A stretch of 64,000 nt of DNA, from assembly GCF_954871325.1 (NCBI RefSeq), contig NC_088776.1, positions 29,932,508 through 29,996,507 on the forward strand, written 5' to 3'. The DNA is from Gordionus sp. m RMFG-2023 (taxonomy: Eukaryota; Nematomorpha; Gordioida; Chordodea; Parachordodidae). The translations under genes and the position numbers were made by a program. Numbering within the stretch: position 1 is the stretch's first letter; each line of letters starts with the position of its first letter. This document shows, piece after piece, positions 1 through 10,712 of this stretch. Under the pieces are notes generated by a model. It worked only from the letters and a program-made list of their open reading frames with translations, made no database searches and was not told where the DNA came from.

Positions 1-249
1 AAAATATTTTTTGTAGTTCAAAAAGATTTTTATATATATTTTGATAAAAATTTTAAATCTTTTTTGAGGAATTCTTTTGTGAATTTTATTATAAATACAC
101 AATCTTTTAGGTGCAATTTTTTATAGTTTTTTTTATCATTTTTGTATTATCTATTTTTCAAGTATATTAAAAGAGGTAGGTTTTCTAAATAATATTTTTT
201 AAAAATATTTTTATTTAAATTATATATGTATATTATCCTTTTAAGGAAA

Positions 250-1330
250 ATAACTTAATCTGACAATTTTTATATTCGTTATTGTAGATGTTCATTGGAA
301 AAATGTCAATTATCATAATCGGTATTTTTAAACATATTAGATTTTTTTACGGTAAAATATGTATTTTTAACATGTTAAATTAAAATTTTAATTAAGATGC
401 ACCATATAAAAGTGACAATTATCATAATCGTTATTTTTAAAGTTTTTTAAATTTTTTTGACGTAAATTGGTTAAAATAAGTATTGTTAACATGTATTAAT
501 AAAACTTAAGGAAGATGTACCCTAGATATAAGTGACAATTGTCATAATCCTTATTTTTAAAGTTTTTTGAATTTTTTTGATGCAAATGGGTAAAAATATT
601 GATTGTAAACTTGATAAAATTTCATGAAGATGTAACACAGAAAAGTGACAATTGTAATAATCGTTATTTTTAAACTTTTTTTGACGTATATGGGCCAAAA
701 TAAGTATTGATAACATGTTTAAATAACTTCAGTGAAAATGTACCCAAGATAAGTGACAATTGTCATAATCATTTTTAATGTTTTTCGAATTTTTTTGACG
801 CAAATGGGCAAAAAATAAATTGCTAACATGTTTAAATAAAACTTCAGTGAAGATGTACCCTAGATAAGTCACAATTGTCATAATCGTTATATTTAAAGTT
901 TTTAGAATTTTTTTGAAGCATATGGGCAAAAATAGAAATTGCTAACATGTTAAAATAAAATATCAATGAATATGTACCATAGATAAGTGACAATTGTCAT
1001 AATCGTTGTTTCTAAAGTTTTTTGAAATTTTTTGATACAAAAGGGTAAAAATATAAACGGTAAAAATGTCAAATTAAAATTTCATGAAGATGTACCATAT
1101 AAAAGTGACAATTGTCATAATCGTTATTTTTAAAAATTTTTAAATTTTTTTGAAGCAAATGGGCTAAAATATAAATTGCTAACATGTTAAAATAATATTT
1201 CAGTGAAGATGTACCCTAGATAAGTGACAATAGTCATAATCATTATTTTCAAAGTTTTTGAATTGTTTGACGCAATTAGACAAAAATATAATGGGTTAAC
1301 ATGTTAAAATAAAATTTCAGTCGAAACAAA
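250..1330 (+). repeat. Left arm: ~115-bp tandem repeat with a 12-bp palindrome
   Basis: About nine degenerate units. Each has the core GTGACAATTGTCATAATCG, then T/A-rich sequence, a G(C/A)AAATGGG(T/C)AAAAAT block, an AACATGTTAAA block and CAGTGAAGATGTACC before the next core. Core starts near 412, 532, 646, 752, 987, 1105 and 1225 give spacings of about 106-120. The core contains TGACAATTGTCA, which is its own reverse complement. The short ORFs here are periodic shadows of the array. Confidence 0.88.
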
Positions 1331-1689
1331 AAAACAAATCGATATTTTCATTCTCATAATCGTTGTTCCTTTTATCCTGCTTAAAATTTGATAAAAATAT
1401 GCAAAGTGATTATTAAAGATAGTTGTACTGTACCTATGTTAAATTCTAAACTTTTAAGATATGGATTAATAATCTTATTCCTTTAATTAATAAATTTTAA
1501 TTTTACATTATAAAAATGTATAACCTTGCATTCACAGTTAGCAAATATTTTTGTATACTCTTGGCAAAATAGTGCTAACTGAATTCAGGGTATGATTTTT
1601 ATAGAAAGAACTTAAAAACCATATGAATATTATTTAGTATATGATACAATCAACATGTTATAAATTTAATGTTAAGACTTTATTATGGT

Positions 1690-3270
1690 TAAAATGGATT
1701 ACAATCTATATTTAAACCCATTTACATCAAAGAACTTTAAAAATAACGATTTGATTATAAAAATTGTCACTTTTCAATGGTATATCTTTACCATGAAATT
1801 TTAATTTAGAATGTTTACAATCTATATTTTTACCCATTTGCAACAAAAAAATTCAAAAATAGCCTTATTAACAACGATTATGACAATTGTAACTTATCTA
1901 TGGTACATTTTCACTGAAATTTTATTTTGACATGTAAGCAATTTATATTTTTGCCCATTTGCGTCTAAAAAATTCAAATAACTTCAAAAAAAATGATTGA
2001 CAATTGTCACCTTTCTATGGTGCACCCTCTCAAATTTTAATTTAACATGTTTACAATCTAAATTTTTAGCCATTTGTGTCAAAAAATTCAAAAAACTTTA
2101 AAAATAACGATTATGTCAATTGTCACTTATCTAGAGTACATCTTCACTGAAATTTTATTTAAATATGTTTGCAATACTTATTTTAGCCCATTTACGTCAA
2201 AAAAAATAAAAGTTAAATAACGATTATGACAATTGTCACTTTTCTATGGTACATCTTCATGAAATTTTAATTTAACATGTTTATAATCTATATTTTTACC
2301 CATTTGCGTCAAAAAAAATTCAAAAAACTTTAAAAATAACGATTATGACAATTGTCACTTATCTAGGGAACATTTTCACTTAAATTTTATTTTAACATGT
2401 TAGCAATACTTATTTTGGCCCATTTGCCTCTAAAAAATTTAAAAAAGTTAGAAAATAACGATTATGACATTTGTCACTTTTTTATGGTACATCTACATGA
2501 AATTCTAATTTAACATAATTACAATCTATATTTTTACCCATTTGTGTTAAAAATATACAAAAAACTTTAAAAATAACGATTTTGACAATTGTCACTTATC
2601 TAGGATACATCTTTATTTAAATATGTTATCAATACTTATTTTGGCCCATTTATGTCAATAAAAGTTTAAAAATAATAATTATGATAATTTTCACTTATCA
2701 AGGGTACATCTTCACTAAAGTTTTATTTAAACATGCTAGCAATATTTATTCTAACCCATTTTGGTCAAAAAAATTCAAAAAACTTTAAAAATAACGATTA
2801 TGACAATTGTCACTTTTCAATGGTAGATCTTCATGAAATTTTAATTTAGCATGTTTACAATCTATATTTTTACCCATTTGCAACAAAAAAATTCAAAAAA
2901 CTTTATAAACAACGATTATGACAATTGTAACTTATATCTATGGTACATTTTCACTGAAATATTATTTTAAGATGTAACAACTTATATTTTTGCTCATTTA
3001 CGTCAAAAAAAAACTTTAAAAATAATGATTATGACAATTGTCGCTTTTATATGGTACATCCTAATTGAAATTATAATTTCACATGTTAAAAATTCATATT
3101 TTTGACCATTAGCGTTAAAAAATACCGAGATAATTCCCATATTTCCAAGAAACATCTTCATTGAATTTATAATTTAACATCTTTACAATATAAATGATAT
3201 TTTTACCGTTTTGAAGTCAATAAATTTCAAATATCTTAAAAATAACGAATATGACAATTGTCACATTAAA
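1690..3270 (-). repeat. Right arm: the same tandem repeat, inverted
   Basis: A dozen or more units in the reverse orientation (CGATTATGACAATTGTCAC, then TTATCTAGGGTACATCTTCA and so on). Unit length and content match the left arm. The palindromic core is kept in most units, while the rest drifts and several units are shortened. The right arm is about 500 bases longer than the left, so units have been gained or lost on one side. Confidence 0.87.
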
Positions 3271-3619
3271 TTATTTTCCTTAAAAAGATCATATAAAATA
3301 ACATAAATAAGTTGAATATAAATATTTTTAAAAAAATCATTTAGAAAACCAAACTTTTTTAAATATTTAAGAAATAGATAATTTTACAAAAATGATAAAA
3401 AAAAACATTTTATATTTCAATTTCACAAAAGATTCCTCAAAAAAAATATATTTACAAAGAAGATTTAAAATTTTTAACAAGAAATATTTTTTACTTAAAA
3501 TCTTGGGCCTGAAAATCACTAATAAATTGTAACAAAAATAATATTACAATAGTAGCATATCATTTTTTATAAAAAAACATCAATTAATAAATAATATGTT
3601 GTTTTCTTTTAAATAAATG

Positions 3620-3935
3620 CATTCGCAATATTTTTATTGTTTCGCAGTAATGCGCTCGCGATAATGACTTCGCGCAAACATATTCGCGATAAAAAATTCC
3701 CTATAAAGTGTTCGCGTAAAATGTTTCGCTAAAATGTATTCGCTCTAATAAATTCGCGGTTAAGGTTTCGCGGAAATAAATTTGCGACAATGGCTTCGCG
3801 AAATTGTCTTCTCTATAAATGTTTCGCGGAGATAAATTCGCAGAAATTGTTTCGCGATTTTACTTCGCTATAAAAACTTTTCGCGATAAAAGTTTCACGA
3901 AAATGTGTTTCGCGATAAAAGTTTCGCTGAATTGA
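3620..3935. repeat. TTCGCG minisatellite, possible Mutator-type inverted-repeat end
   Basis: Short degenerate units of about 15-19 bases built on TTTCGCGATAAAA, TTCGCGGAAATAAAT and similar, about 18 units in a row. CpG-rich words are rare in this AT-rich sequence, so the array stands out. It resembles in style the GGCGCG arrays that form the ends of the Mutator-like element at 48682-50717, and may be one end of a lost element. No matching opposite end is visible nearby. Confidence 0.7.
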
Positions 3936-3956
3936 CCTGATACGTAACCACCATCA

Positions 3957-4290
3957 TTCCAGAGGTGTGTGATGTTATATGGAAAACTTTAAAAGATATC
4001 CAGTTCCAACTAGAGAACATTGTGAAAATGTATTAAATTTAGATATTAATATATTTTTAGATTGCACAAGAATATTTTAAAAAATATGGATTTCCAAACT
4101 GCCTTGGCTCATTAAATGGTAAGCTCATAAAAATAAAAAGTTCTGCAAAATCTGGAACCCATTTTACAATTATAGATCTTTTAAATCAATTGCTTGGTTT
4201 AGCTGATAGCAAATACAAATCTATATATATAGATGTGATGGTGGCATTCAGAAATAGAAGTTTATATCAAAGTAAATTTTATTATTAATA
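3957..4290 (+). pseudogene. PIF/Harbinger transposase fragment, copy 1
   Basis: Translation from about 4062 reads YFKKYGFPNCLGSLNGK, then a KIKSSAKSG run, and near 4200 LADSKYKSIYIDV. In PIF/Harbinger (DDE_4) nucleases the matching segment is W-x-FPNC-x-GA-x-DGKH ... SGS-x-YYNYK ... LLA-x-VDA-x-Y-x-F. The first catalytic Asp of the DGK motif is Asn here. Upstream, near 3970, VCDVIWKTLKD matches the conserved helix that precedes the nuclease. It is a remnant without continuous frame or ends, followed by a second copy of the same part. Confidence 0.75.
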
Positions 4291-4333
4291 AATAATTTTT
4301 AATTATTTTAGAGTTAGAAAATCAAACATTTTA

Positions 4334-4545
4334 GATTGCACAAAAATATTTTGAGAAACATGGATTTCCAAACTGCCTTGTCTCATTAGATGGTAAGCTT
4401 ATAATATTAAAAAGTCCTGCATAATCTGGAACTCTTTTTTACATTTATAGATATTTTAAATCAAATGCTTGGTTTAGCTGATAGCAATTAAAAATTTATA
4501 TATATAAATGAAAAATTTCTGATAATTGCTAGATTCAAGAAATAG
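4334..4545 (+). pseudogene. PIF/Harbinger transposase fragment, tandem copy 2
   Basis: A second copy of the same nuclease segment lies about 273 bases downstream of copy 1: GFPNCLVSLDGK, then a region equivalent to SGT-x-FY and a LADSN block. Here the catalytic Asp of DGK is kept, but an in-frame stop follows soon after. Copies 1 and 2 are clearly diverged, so the duplication is old, or two related elements landed side by side. Confidence 0.7.
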
Positions 4546-5250
4546 TTGGACACAATGAAATAAAGAAAGCCATTATGAAGTTATATATGGAGGAAATAAT
4601 AATCCATTTTTTAGAATAAATAATATATTTACTAATATGCATGGGCCAGAACTGGGTTTTTGATAAAAAGCCTAAAAAAATTTTATTTAAATTTAGCTAT
4701 TAAACGACTAACTTAAAAATATATTGGATATTTTTTCTTTTATGATAATAAATTTCAGTATTGCAAACAAAGTGATTCCGTAAAAAAACTTATTGTTTAT
4801 TTTCATTTAAAGCAATAAATTTTTGGATATGAACTTGCAAAATTTTTTGAAACTTATGATAGGCTTGGGTTTGAATTTTTTTTTATTAAATATGGAATAA
4901 GCCTGCAAATTATTTTTTACTGCTGACCTAGACTGGAGGCTGATAAATAAATCAAGGCCCGTGAAGATCTCTAATTTCAATAACTGAATTATTTCATTTC
5001 CCATATAACTTTATTTGAATAAAGGAATGGGCAAAAACCATAGATAAAAAAATTTCTGATAATTGCTGGATTGAAGAAATTGTTGGACACAAGGAAATAT
5101 AAAGAAAGCCATTGTGAAGTTATATATGGAGGAAATATTAATCCATTTTTTTAGCATAAATAACAATTAAAAATAATGCCTGTTTGACCTATCCTTAAAT
5201 TTACATATATTTTAGGGATTTTTTAATAACCCGTTATCAAAAATATAAGT
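4505..5250. repeat. Composite repeat unit, also present at 61567-62240
   Basis: A ~115-bp segment (TTTCTGATAATTGCTGGATT ... GAAATTGTTGGACACAAGG ... AATATTAATCCATTTTTT) occurs at about 4505-4620 and again at 5045-5165, on either side of a 350-bp MITE. After it comes TTTAGGGATTTTTTAATAAC and a CCGTTATCAAAAATATAAG end that touches the next MITE. The same order (MITE, 115-bp segment, CCGTTATCA end, GATAGCCC MITE) is found at 61567-62834. It is probably non-coding transposon or old duplicated DNA. No ORF is supported. Confidence 0.65.
4630..4983. mobile_element. hAT-type MITE with GGCCC ends (older copy)
   Basis: The right end reads GGCCCGTGAAGATCTCTA and the left end is a decayed version (TACTAATATGCATGGGCC). 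The interior matches the better preserved copy at 61567-61932 along its length, including the GGGTTTTTGATAAAAA and TTGGGTTTGAATTT blocks. The target duplication is no longer clear. An ORF on the minus strand inside it (4807-5004) is not supported as a gene. Confidence 0.62.
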
Positions 5251-5254
5251 TACT

Positions 5255-5664
5255 AACTGATAGCCCATCAAGAATGAGGGGGAATGAATTTTCTTTTATA
5301 TTGAATGATGGACGAATAATAAATTTTACCTTTATTTGATGATGAATGAATCAGAAATTTTCTTATTTTATGTGATGTGATAATTAATTATTCTAAAATT
5401 TTTTATTATATTTTATAAAATATGTTTATATGAAGTATATAAGGTTAGTAATTTTAATTAATGTGCACAATAAAAAATCTTTTAAACTAAATTTTTATTC
5501 ATTTATATTAATTTATAATATAAAATATATATTCTTGCTAGAACCTCATGATAGAAAATTTTTTAATTCATTCATCATCAAATAAAGGTAAAATTTATTA
5601 TTCATCCATCATTGGAAAAAGAATAAAATTCGTATTTCCAGTCATTCTTGACGGGCTATCAAAA
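5255..5664. mobile_element. MITE with GATAGCCC / GGGCTATC inverted ends
   Basis: The left end CTAACTGATAGCCCATCAAG is inverted at the right end (CATTCTTGACGGGCTATC). The first ~130 bases of each side are inverted copies, including the GATGATGAATGAATCAGAAA and AATAATAAATTTTACC blocks. The centre is A/T only. Related ends occur at 5705-5826, 42735-42846, 60038-60140 and 62240-62834, so this is an interspersed family. I cannot assign a superfamily because the target duplication is unclear. Confidence 0.72.
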
Positions 5665-5704
5665 ATCTGTAAAATTTTTATTTATGTTCTCAATCTATCT
5701 ATTA

Positions 5705-5826
5705 TAACTATCCTCACCTTATGACAGCAATTATTGAATCTGCCATCTGAGGGATTTTCTAAAAAAAATCATTGAGTAAAGAAGAAAATTCTAATTCCCC
5801 ATCATTTTTGACGGGTTATCATCTAG
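5705..5826. repeat. Solo end of the GATAGCCC MITE family
   Basis: It ends with CATTTTTGACGGGTTATCAT then CTAG, preceded by the family's AAGAAAATTCTAATTCCCC block. No matching left half lies directly upstream other than the complete copy at 5255-5664. Confidence 0.5.
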
Positions 5827-6081
5827 TAATGATAATAATAGTAAAATTTATTTTAGAATTTTTATTTATTTATTTTTTAAATTGCTTTTGTGCTTCTAGA
5901 ATCTTCGTCCTATATGAATCTTGGTATCAATTTTAGTAATTTTCGTATTTTGCTAATAACCTAGTCATGAAAATTTTTTTTATTACAAGTAACAAATTTA
6001 TTTCAATTCATCATATTACAGAATTTAAGTAATAATTAAAAATCAGTTTTTTTCAAAATATAATAATTATTTATTATTTTC

Positions 6082-9028
6082 CAGTGTTGTTAAAAGATAC
6101 TTTTTAAATGGATCTAGATACAGATACATAGTCTCAAAAGTTATCTAGATACATATAGAGTGTCTAAAAAGTTATCAAGATACAGATACAATTTTTAAAT
6201 GTATCTGTATACCGATACATTTTTTATTATGCTCTTATAGGTTTGCATAAACCTAAATTAATATTATATTGTGAAAATTCATGAAATGAGCTAAAAGATT
6301 TATTGACGCGATATAACATTTATCAGAATATAACTAAAATAATGATTTTAATATAATATATGATTAAATAATTATTAGATTTCAGTAATAAAATATTTTC
6401 AAAATTTTGATCATTTAGGCATCCTCGTTTATCTGTAAAGACATTTTTAGCAACACTAAATAGTCTTTCCACAGGGGCGCTTGAAGGAATTGTAGTGTTA
6501 TATTTAATAAATAACAATTTTATATCAGGGTATTCTTTAAAAATGCTAAAGTTTCTACATTCATTTTTGAAAAATTTATTTAAAATTTGTTGATTATCAA
6601 AATTTAAATAATTATTAGATATTATATCTGCTGTAGGGTACTGAAAAAATCTGAAATTAAATTATTTGTTTTTTTTGGCAGGTTATTTGCTTGCAGTCAG
6701 TTGATGACTTTGATAATTCACCAGCTAATCTTTGTATCAATTGTTTTCTTTTATTAAGATCTTCTTCCATTTGCAACCATGTCCAATCAAGTTTAAAAAA
6801 AGGGTGGAGCATGGTTGCTATAATATTATCATCTTCAAATAAGGTCACAATAAACCTAGAATTATTAAATATTTTTAATTTATTATATTAATTTACCTAT
6901 CCTAAATCCCTTTAAGTAAGGCATCTAAGAGTGGTAAACAGAATCTCAGGTTCATTTCTTTAAAATTCTTTAATTTGATAATAAGTTGTGAAATAGTTGC
7001 ACAGTAATAAGCTGTGTACATATACTTATCTCCCTGCAAAATATCAAGGGAATTAGCTATTGGCTTCATTAGCTAATTTAAAATAATGCGATATATATAA
7101 ATATTATTTATAACTTACTAATCAATATTCATGAATAAAATCACATTCATTAGGTAAAAACCTAGGTAGTTTTATTCCATCACATATCTTGTCCACTTTG
7201 TCAGATTTAGTTTTTATAATTTCTGACATTAATTGTAAGGCATTATAGGTGGAGTTCCATCTAGTTATATTAGGACATAAAATAACGACCAATATATTCC
7301 TTAATAATCTCAGATGAAATAGAAGACTTATTTTCCCTATTCCATATATTTTGGCATTTATGTAGTGTTGCGCTATATATCTAATGAAGAAAATATTACT
7401 TATTTAATTAAAATTAGTTTTACCCTCTGATATTGTTTACACTGCATGGCTCTATTGGCATCCACAGTGGCTATAAGATTCAATGTGTGACTGGCACAAC
7501 ATTGGTGATGAGGTAAACTAAATGATTCTGATAATTCAGAAACCTGTGCAGTATTATAAAGATTTGATATAGAAATTGGCACAACTGCTTCATCTTCCAG
7601 ATCATCAATTGATTCACTTGTATCATTTTCAATTGGCTTGAAAACTCTTTAATAAATTAAGTAATCAATCATATATTATGTTTATATTTATTTATAATAA
7701 AATAAACCTAAAACATTTTATGAAATTTTTGGCATTATCTGTAATGGTCTTTGAAATTTTATTTTGAATGCAATAATCCTTAGCTATATCTTGTAAATTT
7801 TTTGCTATTTTATCATAGGTATGACTACCAGTCATTCTTTTACAAGCCAACGCTATATTTTTTCTTTCCAAACTTATTGGATTTATATAGTGAGCGGTTA
7901 CTCCTATGTATGAACTAAAAATTAAAATTTCTTAAAATTGCTGAAATAATTTATTCTTAATTATTATACAAATTTAAATGTTAGCTATATCGGCGATAGG
8001 CACTCCAACAATCTGCTGTTGTGCATATTAATGATGGTTCTATAAGGCTTTTAATTATTTCTTTCTTTTCATTTTCCCATCTTTGGGAAATTCTACCAAC
8101 AACTGTCTTCGGCAAATTATATTTTTGTGTGGAGCCAAAGTGTTGATCATTTTTTTAAAAGAAGGATTTTCAACAATTGAAAATGACTGCATGTCATCTA
8201 TAATAAAAGCAATAATTAAATCATCTAAAGTGCCTTGAGTTAAAGTCAAAGGTCTTTTAGCAAATATATTATTGGAGAATGAGCCTTGTCCAATATTTTC
8301 TTTGGTAATTTTATTTTCCTTCCCCTTTTTTATTTTTGTTAAAAAGGTTGGATGTTTTCTCTTAAAATTTAAATTAGAATTTTAAATATATAATATCTAT
8401 ACCCTTATGTGCTTCACGATATTGCACGTTGAAGTCATACTGACGGATATTTTTGTATTTTTAGGTAGACACGGCAAACATTTTACCATCAGAGAATTGT
8501 TTTCTTTGTTTTGAGATATTATTTTAAAATATGCTCTATAAATTGGCCATGGTAAAGCAATAGAACTTGTTGTTGCTTCCTCTTCTTCATGATATAGATC
8601 TAAATAAATATATAAACTTAAAAATTTAGTTATAAAATAAAATTTACCATTTCCATATTGTAATATTAAAATTTGTATGGTTTATTGATAAACTCGGACA
8701 TAATATTTAAATTAATGAATATATTATTTATATATATTTTTTATATATAAGTTTTAATATTTTATGTATATATAATTCTTTATTATAGCATTATTAATAT
8801 ATTATATATATATTTATTTATTTCATAAGCTCATATGAAATAAAATAAATTTTACAGTCAAATATTTTTATTTATAATAAAAAAAGAAGTATATAAAATG
8901 TATCTTAAAAAGTATCTAAAAACAGATACAGATACCTCTAAAAAAATATCTAGATACAAATACCTTCCTAAAAAATCTATCTAGATACAGATACTACATT
9001 TTTATATCTAGATACTTTAACAACTCTG
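6082..9028 (-). mobile_element. hAT transposon with BED-finger transposase
   Basis: The ends are CAGTGTTGTTAAAAGATAC and its inverse GATACTTTAACAACTCTG. Both subterminal regions are filled with copies of TCTAGATACAGATAC in opposite orientations (about 6110-6230 and 8920-9015), probable transposase binding sites. The minus strand between them encodes a nearly complete, intron-containing transposase (6320-8590). The 8-bp sequences beside the ends do not match well (TTATTTTC and AATATAAG), so the duplication has decayed. At 2.95 kb with most transposase motifs readable, this is the best preserved autonomous-type element in the window. Confidence 0.88.
6320..8590 (-). CDS. hAT (ZBED-like) transposase, multi-exon, nearly complete
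   Basis: Read from 8590 down. A BED zinc finger comes first (8570-8407): KCLPCLPKNTKISVSMTSTC, then NIVKHIR. A GT-AG intron near 8362-8406 separates it from RKHPTFLTKIKKGK and a long N-terminal region (to ~8000) ending TTADCWSAYRR. The next exon (~7916-7713) reads SYIGVTAHYINPISLERKN ... CKRMTGSHTYDKIA ... TITDNAKNFIK, the RNase H-like core seen in ZBED hATs. An exon at 7650-7424 has LPHHQCCASHTLNLIATVD, and 7350-7130 has CPNITRWNSTYNALQLM and LPRFLPNECDFIHEY. At ~7040-6660 lie GDKYMYTAYYCATISQLI and ATMLHPFFKLDW. The C-terminal dimerisation domain is at 6517-6330: SSAPVERLFSVAKNVFTDKR. One in-frame stop (near 6910) and small introns break the frame. It acts, or acted, in the nucleus on its own ends. 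Confidence 0.85.
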
Positions 9029-10161
9029 AATATAAGTGAATATATTATATAAAATATCATTTAATATATTCTAAATGTTATAATATCAATTAATATATGA
9101 GATAAATTTATACTAACAATTTTGTATCCATTTTAAATTTTCCCGCAAAAATAAAAAAAATCAAACCAGATTGCTTTTTTTTAACGCTTGCCGTAAAAAA
9201 AATCCAATTTGCACAATACCATTTAAAATGCATTATTAGATTTTAAAAGGGAGCGTTGCAACACTCAATTTGTGCGCACTATCGTCAGTCAATAATATTA
9301 ATGTTACTGGTGATATATATTGGGACGAAGAATCTACGTCTTCGATATATCTTTTTTAATTATTTGATCTCGAAAAAAACAAAATAATCCAATTTAAATC
9401 ATGAAACCTTTACATTTTATTCGATTATATTATGCTATAAATAATGCATGTTAAAAAATCATATCTTGCATGCGACTCTATTTAATAGTTTGAATAATAA
9501 TTAAAATGATAGATCTTAGCTGTATTGAAATTATAATATAAACAAAAAATATATATGACATGGTAGGGGAAAAAATAAAACTATACTGATTAGTGTTTTT
9601 CTAATTGTTATTCGAAAACATATTGAAACATTATAAATTAAATATATTTTTTTGATTAATTTTTTCTAATAAAATATTTATTGAATAGATTTGAAAATGT
9701 TTGTAATAAACTTTATTAATAATCGTTTTATTTTAGTTTAAATTTTTACAAAATTTTAATAATAATATCTAGTACAAATATTTAATGTCCAATGATGAAA
9801 AAACAAGATTAATAAGTGTCAAAATATTGAACTCAAATAAAATTATATTGATTAAGTAAAATTATAATGAAAACCTGCATATACTTTTCTTCAAATTAAT
9901 ATAATTCATCAAAAAAATTATTATCTTAAAATATATTCATAAAAGATGATATAAAAATTAGTTTCGTAAAAATTAAATGTTCTAACAAAAATAAACGATA
10001 TACTAAATATGAAGGGTAAAAATTTGATCGTTATTTGAAATCGCGGATCGTATCTTTGAGCAATCCTTCATCCCCTTCTGAAACGAATCTCTTCCTACCC
10101 CTTTTTAAACAAATAAATTATAGAAAATTATGAAAAAAATGAGAGAAATAATAGTTTATAC
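9029..10161. other. AT-rich stretch, no gene seen
   Basis: No ORF with recognisable content. A slightly more complex part near 9240-9340 (GGGAGCGTTGCAACACTCAA, ACGAAGAATCTACGTCTTCG) and another near 10030-10090 do not match anything I know. Confidence 0.6.
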
Positions 10162-10257
10162 TAGTGCTGTATAGTAAAGTCAAAAAATAAAGTCTAAAGT
10201 CATTACCTTTTTTGAAGAAAAGGAACGCCATTCGTCTTCTTCAAGTGATATTTGAGT

Positions 10258-10712
10258 TAGTGATCTGCATCGGGCCTAATTTTTCAAGCCGGCCCGGCCC
10301 GAAAATTTTTTAAAAAAGTTTTGCCGACCCGAACCCGAAATTTTTTTAAAAAGTTTTGCCGGCCCGGCCCGAACCCAAAATTTATTTTAAATAAATTTAC
10401 CGGGCCGGCCAGGCCCGAATTTATTTAAATATAGAAATTAATTTTTATAATTACTTAAAATAAAAGACATATGTTATAATAAATTAAATCAAAAATTTTT
10501 ATTTTACATAAAAAATTCAATATAAAATTGATAAATTTAGATATATTTAATAATATTTCCAAGGTCAGACCCGACCCGGCTTGAATTTTTTTTTAAATAT
10601 AAGGCCCGGCCCGAACCCGATTATTTTTAAAAATATTAGGCCCTGCCCGAACCCGATTATTTGAAATAGAGTTATGCCCGAATCCGGGCCGGCCTAACTT
10701 TGCAGATCTCTA
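10258..10712. mobile_element. GC-patterned hAT MITE (CCCGGCCCG family)
   Basis: It starts TAGTGATCTGCATCGGGCC and ends GGCCTAACTTTGCAGATCTC then TA, flanked by a perfect 8-bp duplication ATTTGAGT (10250-10257 and 10713-10720). Subterminal parts repeat GGCCCGGCCCGAA(CCCG) spaced by poly-A/T, while the centre is plain AT. It has no coding capacity and presumably moves using a hAT transposase in trans. Other members are at 30369-30701 and 35375-35711. Confidence 0.93.

Larger units (their letters stand above)
1..3490. repeat. Large foldback element with satellite-filled inverted arms
   Basis: The outer 200-250 bases at each side are inverted copies: the left side has TTTTGATAAAAATTTTAAAT followed by a GAGGAATTCTTTTGTG stretch, and the right side near 3420-3485 is its reverse complement with small gaps. 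Inside these, both arms are tandem arrays of a ~115-bp unit in opposite orientation (250-1330 and 1690-3270), around a spacer at about 1330-1690 that does not look repeated. I see no protein-coding ORF longer than array shadows. The layout is like foldback or TIR-only elements, whose arms are internal tandem repeats. The left edge may lie just outside the window, so the target duplication could not be checked. Confidence 0.8.

Noticed and set aside
522-929. Two minus-strand ORFs of 64-66 codons with HFHEILSS / HLSWVHFH-like repeats
   Set aside because: They are periodic translations of the ~115-bp satellite unit, not genes.
3620-3935. TTCGCG array as a telomere-like or CRISPR repeat
   Set aside because: Units vary in length and sequence and do not match telomeric repeats. 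There are no spacers of constant length.
6691-6891. Plus-strand 66-codon ORF
   Set aside because: Antisense shadow of the minus-strand hAT transposase exon that encodes ATMLHPFFKLDW.
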